Positions 1 to 4,376 of a stretch of 9,480 bases of DNA are shown piece after piece. The stretch's first letter is position 1. Each line of letters opens with the position of its first letter. Source of the stretch: DASYTH01 sp035942955 (GTDB taxonomy: Bacteria > Actinomycetota > Actinomycetes > Mycobacteriales > Pseudonocardiaceae); the NCBI RefSeq assembly GCF_035942955.1, contig NZ_DASZCQ010000334.1, forward strand, positions 1 through 9,480. The letters run 5' to 3'. The notes under the pieces were generated by a model that was not told the DNA's origin, searched no databases, and saw only the letters and a program-made list of their open reading frames with translations. A program made the translations under genes and the position numbers.

Positions 1-237
1 CTTCTTGGCAACCTCCTTGACGAGCTCGGCCCCGATCTTCTCCCACGGGTCCTCCAGCTCGATCTCCTTCGCGATGGATACGCCGTCGTTGGTGATGGTC
101 GGCGCGCCCCACTTCTTCTCGAGCACGACGTTGCGGCCCCGGGGGCCGAGGGTCACCTTGACGGCGTCGGCGAGGGTGTTCAGGCCGCGCTCGAGTCCGC
201 GGCGGGCGTCCTCGTCGAACGCAATCAACTTGGCCAT
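1..237 (-). CDS. groEL: Chaperonin GroEL, N-terminal part (runs off the window edge)
   Basis: Hsp60 subunit of the ATP-driven protein-folding chaperonin. The minus strand from ATG at 237 translates without interruption into 79 residues beginning MAKLIAFDEDARRGLERGLN. It contains the family's ATP-binding segment TLGPRGRNVVLEKKWGAPTI (residues 29-48) and TNDGVSIAKEIELEDP (49-64), ending ELVKEVAKK at the window edge. The start is fixed by GGAGGA at 253-248, 10 nt before the ATG, and by the family's normal N-terminus. The catalytic and C-terminal parts lie outside the window. No groES lies upstream: the preceding gene is a kinase. This is therefore a stand-alone groEL, and the sequence resembles the actinobacterial GroEL2 (main housekeeping) type more than GroEL1 as I remember them. 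Two CIRCE operators upstream predict control by the HrcA repressor. Identification is very sure; the paralogue assignment is inference. Confidence 0.97.
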   Translation of the reverse strand, partial: MAKLIAFDEDARRGLERGLNTLADAVKVTLGPRGRNVVLEKKWGAPTITNDGVSIAKEIELEDPWEKIGAELVKEVAKK

Positions 238-303
238 TGCGGTGTGGTCCTCCACTGTGGACGTCACGTAGCTTTAGGGCCAGGCTCGGTGCCCGCGACG
301 GAC

Positions 304-329
304 GGCCGGCCCCTACTGAAGGGCCAGCC
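304..329 (-). other. Stable hairpin in the groEL 5' leader
   Basis: On the groEL strand, GGCTGGCCC (329-321) can pair with GGGCCGGCC (312-304) around an 8-nt loop. This gives nine pairs with one G-U wobble. It falls between the CIRCE elements and the ribosome-binding site, inside the transcript if transcription starts at either CIRCE-linked promoter. It could stabilise the mRNA or slow early decay; the function is inferred. No terminator-like U-tract follows, so termination is unlikely. Confidence 0.5.
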
Positions 330-347
330 TCACCGTCCCGACCTCAC

Positions 348-374
348 TTAGCACTCGGCTGACCCGAGTGCCAA
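348..374 (-). promoter_or_regulatory. CIRCE operator, groEL-proximal copy (HrcA site)
   Basis: TTAGCACTC (348-356), 9 nt, GAGTGCCAA (366-374). The CIRCE consensus is TTAGCACTC-N9-GAGTGCTAA, so the left arm is perfect and the right arm has one mismatch. On the groEL strand the site reads TTGGCACTC-N9-GAGTGCTAA. A -35-like TTGGCA (374-369) lies 17 nt from a weak -10-like CTAAGT (351-346). HrcA binding would therefore cover a promoter for groEL. The site lies 111 bp before the groEL start codon. Confidence 0.93.
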
Positions 375-382
375 TGTCGTGT

Positions 383-409
383 TTAGCACTCTTACCCCGA
401 GAGTGCAAG
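383..409 (-). promoter_or_regulatory. CIRCE operator, distal second copy (HrcA site)
   Basis: TTAGCACTC (383-391), 9 nt, GAGTGCAAG (401-409): perfect left arm, two mismatches to consensus in the right arm. It lies 35 bp, centre to centre, from the proximal copy and ends 9 bp from the kinase stop codon. On the groEL strand it offers TTGCAC (408-403), a 17-nt spacer and TAAACA (385-380), a possible second promoter. Two tandem CIRCE copies suggest tight or graded HrcA control. Confidence 0.88.
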
Positions 410-417
410 AACACTGG

Positions 418-1725
418 TCAGCGCGACGACTGCGGCCGGATGGGCAGCGAGGTCGGCAGCCGGCCGCCGGACGTGGTCGGTTGCGCGCCGGTCTCGGTCG
501 GGCCGACCTGAACATTGGGCACCGACGGGTCCTGCTGCTCGTTCGTGCTTCCACCGCCGCTCGAGGTGAACAGCAGGATCGCGGCCACGATCAACCCGAT
601 GGCCACCAACCCCACCAGCACCGGCGCCACCCAACGGTTTCCGCTCTTGTCCGCGGTGAACGCCGTGCTGCTGCCGATCGGCACGGGCGGCCGCAGCCGG
701 ACCGGATCGGCCGACGAGGAGTGCAGCCCGGCCGGCGCCGCCATCGGTCGCGGCGGGGTGCCCGAATTCGGTAGCGGGCCCGGATTGTGGCCCACCGGGC
801 CGAATCCGCCGTGCCCGTTGCCCGCGGGTCCCGGCGGCGCCACCCCGGGGGCGCGGTTGGCCGGAGCGGCGGGGGCGGCGGCCGGCATCCTGGCCGGCGC
901 CAGCAACGCCTGCCGGGCCGCGGCGATCAGCTCCCGGCAGTCGGCGTAGCGCGCCTTGGAGTTCTTGGCCATGCCGCGCCGGATCACGTCGTCGACGGCG
1001 GGCGGCAGCGCGACGAACTCGGTCAGCCGCGGCGGTTCCCGGTTGAGGTGACCCTGGATCACCTCGGGCACCTGGCCCTGGAACGGCGGGCGGCCGGCAA
1101 GGCACGCGAACAGCACGCACGCCAGCGAGTACGCGTCGGTGCGGCCGTCGACCGGTTCGCCGCGCAGGTGCTCCGGTGCGGCGTAGGTCGGCGAGCCGAG
1201 GAAGTCCCCGCCCCTGGTGCGGTGACCGGTGGCGCCGCGCCGGGTGAGCCCGAAGTCGGCCACGTAGACGTGCTCGCCGGCCGACTCGCGGCTGGTCACC
1301 AGCACGTTGGCGGGCTTGACGTCCAGGTGCACCAGGCCGCGCTCGTGCAGGTTGTCCAGCGCCTCGGCCACCTGCCCGAGCAGCGTCAGCGCCCTGGCCG
1401 GCGCCAGCGGGCCGCCCTTGATCAGGCTGGCCAGGTCGGAGCCGTCCACCAGCCGCATGGCGATGTACAGCAGGCCGTCGACCTCGCCGAAGTCGTACAG
1501 CGGAACGACGTTGGCGTGGTCGATGGCCGACGTGTTGCGCGCCTCGTCGACGAAGCGCTCCCGGAACTCGGGGTCCTCGGTCAGGTGCTCGGCGATGACC
1601 TTGAGGGCGACCTTGCGGCCCAGCCGCACATCGGTCGCCCGGTACATCACGCTCATGCCGCCCTTGCCGAGCACACCGTCGATGCGGTAATGCCCAAGGC
1701 GACGCCCGGTGAGGTCCTCCGACAC
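418..1725 (-). CDS. Membrane-anchored Ser/Thr protein kinase (PknB family, HLD catalytic loop)
   Basis: A 435-residue Hanks-type kinase, GTG start. Residues about 12-275 form the kinase domain. Visible are the glycine loop GKGGMSVMYRA (20-30), ATP lysine K42 in VALKV, catalytic loop HLDVKPAN (133-140; D135, K137, N140), DFG (157-159), activation segment GSPTYAAPE (177-185) and D197 in GRTDAYSL. All key catalytic residues are present, but the HRD arginine is Leu134, so this is a non-RD kinase. A Pro/Ala/Gly-rich juxtamembrane linker (about 276-363) leads to one transmembrane helix (about 364-386) and a roughly 48-residue Ser/Thr/Pro-rich outer tail without PASTA repeats. It probably phosphorylates cytosolic proteins in response to an unknown signal. 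The start has no good Shine-Dalgarno sequence but has TAGGCT 7 nt upstream. It follows csp by 60 nt and precedes groEL on the same strand. Confidence 0.95.
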   Translation of the reverse strand: MSEDLTGRRLGHYRIDGVLGKGGMSVMYRATDVRLGRKVALKVIAEHLTEDPEFRERFVDEARNTSAIDHANVVPLYDFGEVDGLLYIAMRLVDGSDLASLIKGGPLAPARALTLLGQVAEALDNLHERGLVHLDVKPANVLVTSRESAGEHVYVADFGLTRRGATGHRTRGGDFLGSPTYAAPEHLRGEPVDGRTDAYSLACVLFACLAGRPPFQGQVPEVIQGHLNREPPRLTEFVALPPAVDDVIRRGMAKNSKARYADCRELIAAARQALLAPARMPAAAPAAPANRAPGVAPPGPAGNGHGGFGPVGHNPGPLPNSGTPPRPMAAPAGLHSSSADPVRLRPPVPIGSSTAFTADKSGNRWVAPVLVGLVAIGLIVAAILLFTSSGGGSTNEQQDPSVPNVQVGPTETGAQPTTSGGRLPTSLPIRPQSSR

Positions 1726-1732
1726 AGGAGCG

Positions 1733-1738
1733 AGCCTA
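1733..1738 (-). promoter_or_regulatory. Candidate -10 box for a leaderless kinase mRNA
   Basis: TAGGCT on the minus strand (1738-1733) lies exactly 7 nt before the GTG start at 1725. This matches the TANNNT -10 box of actinobacterial sigma-A-type promoters at the distance expected if transcription begins on the start codon. No Shine-Dalgarno sequence is present. The same arrangement occurs before three other genes in this window. Confidence 0.5.
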
Positions 1739-1755
1739 ACGGTGGCGCGGTGCGG

Positions 1756-1774
1756 CTCGCGTGCGGTTCGCGAG
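1756..1774 (-). terminator. Possible weak hairpin between csp and the kinase gene
   Basis: CTCGCG (1756-1761) and CGCGAG (1769-1774) form a 6-bp stem with a 7-nt loop, 12 nt after the csp stop codon. There is no U-tract, as is common for actinomycete terminators. It may terminate or attenuate csp transcription before the kinase gene. Support is limited because short GC-rich dyads are frequent in such DNA. Confidence 0.3.
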
Positions 1775-1785
1775 ACGGGCTCGGG

Positions 1786-1989
1786 TCACACCTTCCGGAC
1801 GCCCTCGGCCTGATTGCGACCGTCGCGCCCGGCGCTGACCTCGAACTCCACGCGGTCGCCCTCCTCGAGCGTGCGGAAGCCGTCGGCCTGGATCGCCGAG
1901 TAGTGCACGAATACGTCGGGTCCCTGCTCGGACTCGATGAATCCGTAGCCCTTCTCCGAGTTGAACCACTTCACAGTGCCGGTAGCCAC
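1786..1989 (-). CDS. cspA: Cold-shock domain protein (CspA family)
   Basis: A 67-residue single-domain cold-shock protein that binds single-stranded RNA/DNA and is thought to act as an RNA chaperone. It begins MATGTVKWFNSEKGYGFIES. RNP1 is KGYGFI (13-18) and RNP2 is VFVHY (26-30), followed by the usual SAIQADGFRTLEEGDRVEFE segment and a short basic end. The length equals the family norm. The GTG start at 1989 is supported by GGGAGGG at 2000-1994. It sits between the AIM24 gene (95 nt upstream) and the kinase gene (60 nt downstream) on the same strand. A candidate promoter and a strong leader hairpin lie just upstream. Actinobacteria carry several csp paralogues, and whether this one is cold-induced or constitutive cannot be told from the coding sequence. 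The symbol denotes the family. Confidence 0.96.
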   Translation of the reverse strand: MATGTVKWFNSEKGYGFIESEQGPDVFVHYSAIQADGFRTLEEGDRVEFEVSAGRDGRNQAEGVRKV

Positions 1990-2013
1990 GGCACCCTCCC
2001 GAATATGTCGAGC

Positions 2014-2032
2014 ACGGTGCCCGCGGCACCGT
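2014..2032 (-). other. Strong hairpin in the csp leader
   Basis: ACGGTGCC (2014-2021), 3-nt loop, GGCACCGT (2025-2032): a perfect 8-bp stem 24 nt upstream of the csp start codon. On the mRNA, the GGCACC half (2021-2016) is also complementary to GGTGCC at 1995-1990, which lies between the Shine-Dalgarno core and the GTG. Two alternative folds are therefore possible. It could equally be a terminator for the AIM24 gene, whose stop is 52 nt away, although no U-tract follows. Confidence 0.5.
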
Positions 2033-2046
2033 TTCCAGCGCGCCCA

Positions 2047-2074
2047 ACGGTACTGGGTTTGATCGTCCCCGCAA
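2047..2074 (-). promoter_or_regulatory. Candidate csp promoter
   Basis: On the minus strand TTGCGG (2074-2069), 16 nt, TACCGT (2052-2047) fits a sigma-A-type promoter (TTGNNN...TANNNT). The predicted transcript would start near 2040, giving a leader of about 50 nt that carries the 2014-2032 hairpin near its 5' end. It lies wholly between the AIM24 stop and the csp start. Confidence 0.38.
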
Positions 2075-2084
2075 GCGCGGATCG

Positions 2085-2732
2085 TCATCTGCCGTTCGAC
2101 GTGCTCGTCAGCCATTCGGCGAGGGCACGCGGATTCCGGGTCTGGGTGAGCAGTTGACCGGGACCGGCGAAGTCGAGCATGAGCCCCTCGCCGGTGCGCA
2201 CCGACTGGTGCATCGACTGGCTGACCGCACGCAGCCGCGCCTGCATGAAGTCGCTGTAGGCGAGCAGGTAGCCGGGCTCGACGGTGATCAGCTCGCCGGC
2301 CTCGAGCGTGACCAGGTCGACGGCGCCGCAGCTGGCCAGGACCAGCGGGCCGGCGCCGGACACGTGCTCGAGGAAGCCGACCTCGGTACCGAACAGCGCG
2401 CGAAACCCCGGCCACTGCGGCTCGACGCGCACCGTCACCGCCGCGGCCAGCCCGCTGTTGCGCGACACGCACCAGCCCGACATCCCGTCCAGCTCGAGGA
2501 CGTAGAGATCGCCGGGGACCGACGGGGCCAGGTCCACCCAGCCGCCCTCGGCCGGGGCGGTCAACGTCGTCGGGCGCGACCGGTGCCGGGACCCGCCGCG
2601 GATCTTGGGCTCGACCAGGATGCCGTAGCTCGTGGCCAGCAGCGCGGCATAGTCGGCGTGCACCGTCTCACCGGGCGCGAGCTGCAACCGCGCGACGCCG
2701 AACGCCGGTGTGTGCCGGGTACGGACCTGCAT
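2085..2732 (-). CDS. AIM24 family protein (TIGR00266-like)
   Basis: A 215-residue protein starting MQVRTRHTPAFGVARLQLAP, the usual N-terminus of bacterial AIM24-family proteins as I recall them. These are beta-rich proteins related to yeast mitochondrial AIM24; the bacterial function is unknown. Typical segments are LAPGETV, MATSYG-like LLATSYGILV, TAPAEGGWVDLAPSVPGDL, the glycine-rich CGAVDLVTLEAGELITVEPG, and the C-terminal GEGLMLDFAGPGQLLTQTRN with NPRALAEWL. The loop between the GILVEPK strand and TLTAPA is only about 15 residues (GGSRHRSRP). I remember a longer GGES-containing loop in other members, so this may be a shortened variant. There is no signal peptide or transmembrane helix. 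The ATG at 2732 has no Shine-Dalgarno sequence and only 34 bp separate it from divergent moeA. A longer in-frame extension upstream would run into moeA and lacks family similarity. Confidence 0.88.
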   Translation of the reverse strand: MQVRTRHTPAFGVARLQLAPGETVHADYAALLATSYGILVEPKIRGGSRHRSRPTTLTAPAEGGWVDLAPSVPGDLYVLELDGMSGWCVSRNSGLAAAVTVRVEPQWPGFRALFGTEVGFLEHVSGAGPLVLASCGAVDLVTLEAGELITVEPGYLLAYSDFMQARLRAVSQSMHQSVRTGEGLMLDFAGPGQLLTQTRNPRALAEWLTSTSNGR

Positions 2733-2744
2733 GTGTGGAACTGT

Positions 2745-2750
2745 GGCATA
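2745..2750 (-). promoter_or_regulatory. Possible -10 element for the AIM24 gene
   Basis: TATGCC on the minus strand (2750-2745) lies 12 nt before the AIM24 ATG and would give a leader of about 5 nt. CACAGT, exactly 7 nt before the ATG, is an alternative that misses one base of TANNNT. The absence of a Shine-Dalgarno sequence favours a leaderless or near-leaderless mRNA. The 34-bp space between the divergent start codons must also serve moeA. Confidence 0.25.
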
Positions 2751-2766
2751 CGGGAAGGATGGGGCC

Positions 2767-3984
2767 GTGGCACACACCTCCTCCGGACCGCGTTCGGTCG
2801 ACGAGCACCGGGCGGCGGTCGCCGAACTGCTCGGACTCCTGCCGGTCGAAGAGCGCCCGCTGGCCGACTGCCTCGGCCTGGCGCTCGCCGCCGACGTGAC
2901 CGCGCCGGTGGCCCTGCCGCCGTTCGACAACTCCGCGATGGACGGCTACGCCGTGCGCGCCGCCGACGTGTCCGGCGCGTCGGCGGACAGCCCGGTCGTG
3001 CTTCCGGTCGAGGCGGACATCCCGGCCGGCCGGGTCGACGTCCCGCCATTGCGGCCGGGCGCCGCGCACCGGATCATGACCGGCGCCCCGCTGCCGCCCG
3101 GCGCCGACGCCATCGTGCAGGTCGAGCTGACCGACGGCGGCACGTCCACGGTCGCCGTCCGCGCCGCCGCCGCCCCCGGCACGCACCTGCGCCGGGCCGG
3201 CGAGGACGTGGCCGCCGGCGCCGTCGCGCTCCCGGCCGGCACCATCCTCGGCCCGCCCCAGCTCGGGCTCGCCGCCGCCGTCGGCCGCGGCTCGCTTCCC
3301 GTGTTCCGCCCGCCGCGGGTGCTCGTCCTGTCCACCGGTTCGGAGCTGGTGTCGCCCGGCAACCCGTTGCTGCCCGGCCAGATCTACGAGTCCAACAGCG
3401 TTCTGCTCGCCGCGGCCGTGCACGAGATCGGCGGGTCGGCCACCGTGCTGCGGTTCGTCCCGGACGACGTCTCCGCGTTCCATGCCGCGATCGGCCCGGC
3501 GGCCGGCGACGTCGACCTGCTGATCACCTCCGGCGGGGTCAGCGCCGGCGCCTACGAGGTGGTCAAGGACGCGCTCACCGGGCAGGGCGTGGAGTTCGTC
3601 CGGGTCGCCGTCCAGCCCGGCGGCCCGCAAGGCTGCGGCCGGCTCGACGGCCTGCCCGTCGTCACGCTGCCCGGCAACCCGGTCAGCGCCGCCCTGTCCT
3701 TCGAGCTCTTCGTCCGCCCCGCGCTGCTGGCCGCCATGGGCCACCCCGCCGTCGACCGCCCCCGCGCCCGCGCCCGCCTGGTCAGCCCGCTGCGCTCCCC
3801 CGCGGGCAAGCGCCAGTACCGCCGCGCCCGGCACGACGAGGGGATGGTCGAGGTCACCCCGGTCGGCGGCCCCGGCTCCCACCTGCTTGCGTCGTTCGCC
3901 GCCTCGAACTGCCTGATCGAGATCCCGGAGGAGACGACCGAGGTCGCCGCCGGCGCCGAGGTGGACCTCATCCTGCTGGACTGA
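2767..3984 (+). CDS. moeA: Molybdopterin molybdenumtransferase MoeA
   Basis: MoeA inserts molybdate into adenylylated molybdopterin to finish the molybdenum cofactor. The 405-residue product has the family length. Motifs in order are PPFDNSAMDGYAVRA (51-65, D59 in the position of the E. coli catalytic Asp), HRIMTGAPLPPGADAIVQVE (101-120), GED (145-147), the MoCF-fold VLVLSTGSELV (185-195), TSGGVSAGAYEVVK (254-267) and TLPGNPVSAALSFE (300-313). The C-terminal domain IV follows from about 335. In the usual PGKP loop the lysine is replaced (VQPGGPQGCG, 282-291); actinobacterial MoeA2-type proteins also deviate here as far as I recall. The GTG start at 2767 is chosen because GGGAAGGA (2752-2759) lies 7 nt upstream; an ATG at 2710 lacks such support. 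No other cofactor-synthesis gene is in the window. Confidence 0.96.
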   Translation: MAHTSSGPRSVDEHRAAVAELLGLLPVEERPLADCLGLALAADVTAPVALPPFDNSAMDGYAVRAADVSGASADSPVVLPVEADIPAGRVDVPPLRPGAAHRIMTGAPLPPGADAIVQVELTDGGTSTVAVRAAAAPGTHLRRAGEDVAAGAVALPAGTILGPPQLGLAAAVGRGSLPVFRPPRVLVLSTGSELVSPGNPLLPGQIYESNSVLLAAAVHEIGGSATVLRFVPDDVSAFHAAIGPAAGDVDLLITSGGVSAGAYEVVKDALTGQGVEFVRVAVQPGGPQGCGRLDGLPVVTLPGNPVSAALSFELFVRPALLAAMGHPAVDRPRARARLVSPLRSPAGKRQYRRARHDEGMVEVTPVGGPGSHLLASFAASNCLIEIPEETTEVAAGAEVDLILLD

Positions 3985-4008
3985 CCCGGCTCCCGGCGTG
4001 TCCCGCGC

Positions 4009-4027
4009 CCACGGTCAGGCTCCGTGG
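4009..4027 (+). terminator. Hairpin 24 nt after moeA, candidate terminator
   Basis: CCACGG (4009-4014), 7-nt loop, CCGTGG (4022-4027): a perfect 6-bp stem starting 24 nt after the moeA stop. There is no U-tract. The position suits a first terminator for moeA. Confidence 0.4.
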
Positions 4028-4050
4028 TCCGGCGTTGTGGGCAGGGCTCC

Positions 4051-4071
4051 GCCAAGATCGCCAAGATCGCC
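4051..4071. repeat. Short tandem repeat, 9-bp unit
   Basis: GCCAAGATC occurs at 4051-4059 and 4060-4068, followed by a partial third unit GCC (4069-4071). It is exact. It lies in non-coding DNA between the first and second hairpins after moeA. No function is evident. Confidence 0.8.
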
Positions 4072-4099
4072 TTGTGGGACACGACGGCAAGGCCCGTTG

Positions 4100-4149
4100 C
4101 GGGAACGCGTCACGGATGACGCCTCCGGGTAGGTCAGTGACGCGTCCCG
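4100..4149. repeat. Long inverted repeat after moeA (13 bp, one bulge)
   Basis: ACGCGTCAC (4105-4113) is the exact reverse complement of GTGACGCGT (4137-4145). Outside these, CGGG (4100-4103) pairs with CCCG (4146-4149), leaving A4104 bulged. A nested alternative, GCGTCA-CGGA-TGACGC (4107-4122), uses the same left arm, so the two folds exclude each other. It may act as a terminator for moeA or as a protein-binding dyad. Confidence 0.6.
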
Positions 4150-4206
4150 GCGCCACCATGGGCTCCGCCGCGCGCGGGCACCCTGCCGGCCCCTTAGCCA
4201 GCCAGC

Positions 4207-4228
4207 CCCCACCCCGTCTGGGGTGGGG
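4207..4228. repeat. Perfect 9-bp hairpin CCCCACCCC / GGGGTGGGG
   Basis: CCCCACCCC (4207-4215), loop GTCT, GGGGTGGGG (4220-4228). All nine pairs are perfect and eight are G-C, so the fold should be very stable. It is followed on the plus strand by T-containing sequence but no U-tract. It probably helps stop transcription from moeA. Its right arm is also the first half of a G-quadruplex-type motif. Confidence 0.6.
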
Positions 4229-4243
4229 AGGTGGGTTCGTGGG
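4220..4243 (+). other. Canonical G-quadruplex-type motif
   Basis: Four G runs on the plus strand, at 4220-4223, 4225-4228, 4233-4235 and 4241-4243, are separated by 1, 4 and 5 nt. This satisfies the G3+N1-7 pattern. It overlaps the right arm of the 4207-4228 hairpin, so hairpin and quadruplex would compete. Confidence 0.5.
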
Positions 4244-4281
4244 TCAGTTTACCGGCGGAAGCGAAGGTGAAGATCAAAGTT

Positions 4282-4307
4282 GGGATGGATGTGGATGGGT
4301 GGGTGGG
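4282..4307 (+). other. Second G-run cluster next to the epoxide hydrolase terminator
   Basis: GGG runs at 4282-4284, 4297-4299, 4301-4303 and 4305-4307 have loops of 12, 1 and 1 nt. Quadruplex formation on the plus strand is possible, but one loop exceeds the usual limit of 7. It abuts the 4311-4365 inverted repeat. Confidence 0.35.
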
Positions 4308-4310
4308 TGT

Positions 4311-4365
4311 GGACAACTGGGCCTCCGGCCGGGGACTGGGCTTGACAGGCCGGGCCCAGTTGTCC
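4311..4365 (-). terminator. Large inverted repeat after the epoxide hydrolase gene, likely bidirectional terminator
   Basis: GGACAACTGGGCC (4311-4323) and GGCCCAGTTGTCC (4353-4365) are exact 13-bp reverse complements. CCGGCC (4325-4330) pairs with GGCCGG (4348-4353) inside, sharing one G. The whole makes about 18 pairs with a single bulged T and a 17-nt loop. It begins 11 nt after the hydrolase stop codon, which is the normal place for a terminator. There is no U-tract in either direction, as often in actinomycetes. The sequence ACTGGGC recurs in the loop (4335-4341) and offers an alternative 7-bp stem. Confidence 0.72.
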
Positions 4366-4376
4366 GTCTACGGGAC

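Larger units (their letters stand above)
3985..4376. other. Gene-free, structure-rich space between convergent moeA and epoxide hydrolase genes
   Basis: These 392 bp hold no credible gene: short open frames here lack ribosome-binding sites and recognisable sequence. Instead they contain four inverted repeats (4009-4027, 4100-4149, 4207-4228, 4311-4365), a 9-bp tandem repeat (4051-4071) and two G-run clusters (4220-4243, 4282-4307). Two converging genes end here, so bidirectional termination is the likely main role. The amount of structure is more than two terminators need. Confidence 0.7.

Noticed and set aside
787..2157. A long plus-strand frame across the kinase and csp genes
   Set aside because: It is antisense to two clearly recognised genes, and its product is rich in Val/Gly/His/Gln repeats without any domain.
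2710..2766. An earlier ATG for moeA
   Set aside because: There is no Shine-Dalgarno sequence before it, and the extra 19 residues (with three cysteines) are not typical. GTG 2767 has a well-placed GGGAAGGA.
2733..2930. An upstream extension of the AIM24 reading frame
   Set aside because: It would overlap the start of moeA by over 160 bp, and its residues are Ser/Arg/Ala-rich without family similarity, whereas MQVRTRHTP at 2732 is the usual family start.
3771..3840. A run of CCGCGCCCGCGC-like repeats
   Set aside because: It encodes the ordinary Arg/Ala stretch of MoeA domain IV and is codon bias, not a repeat element.
2668..3882. A long minus-strand frame opposite moeA
   Set aside because: It has low-complexity composition, no family motif, and lies opposite a moeA with intact motifs throughout.
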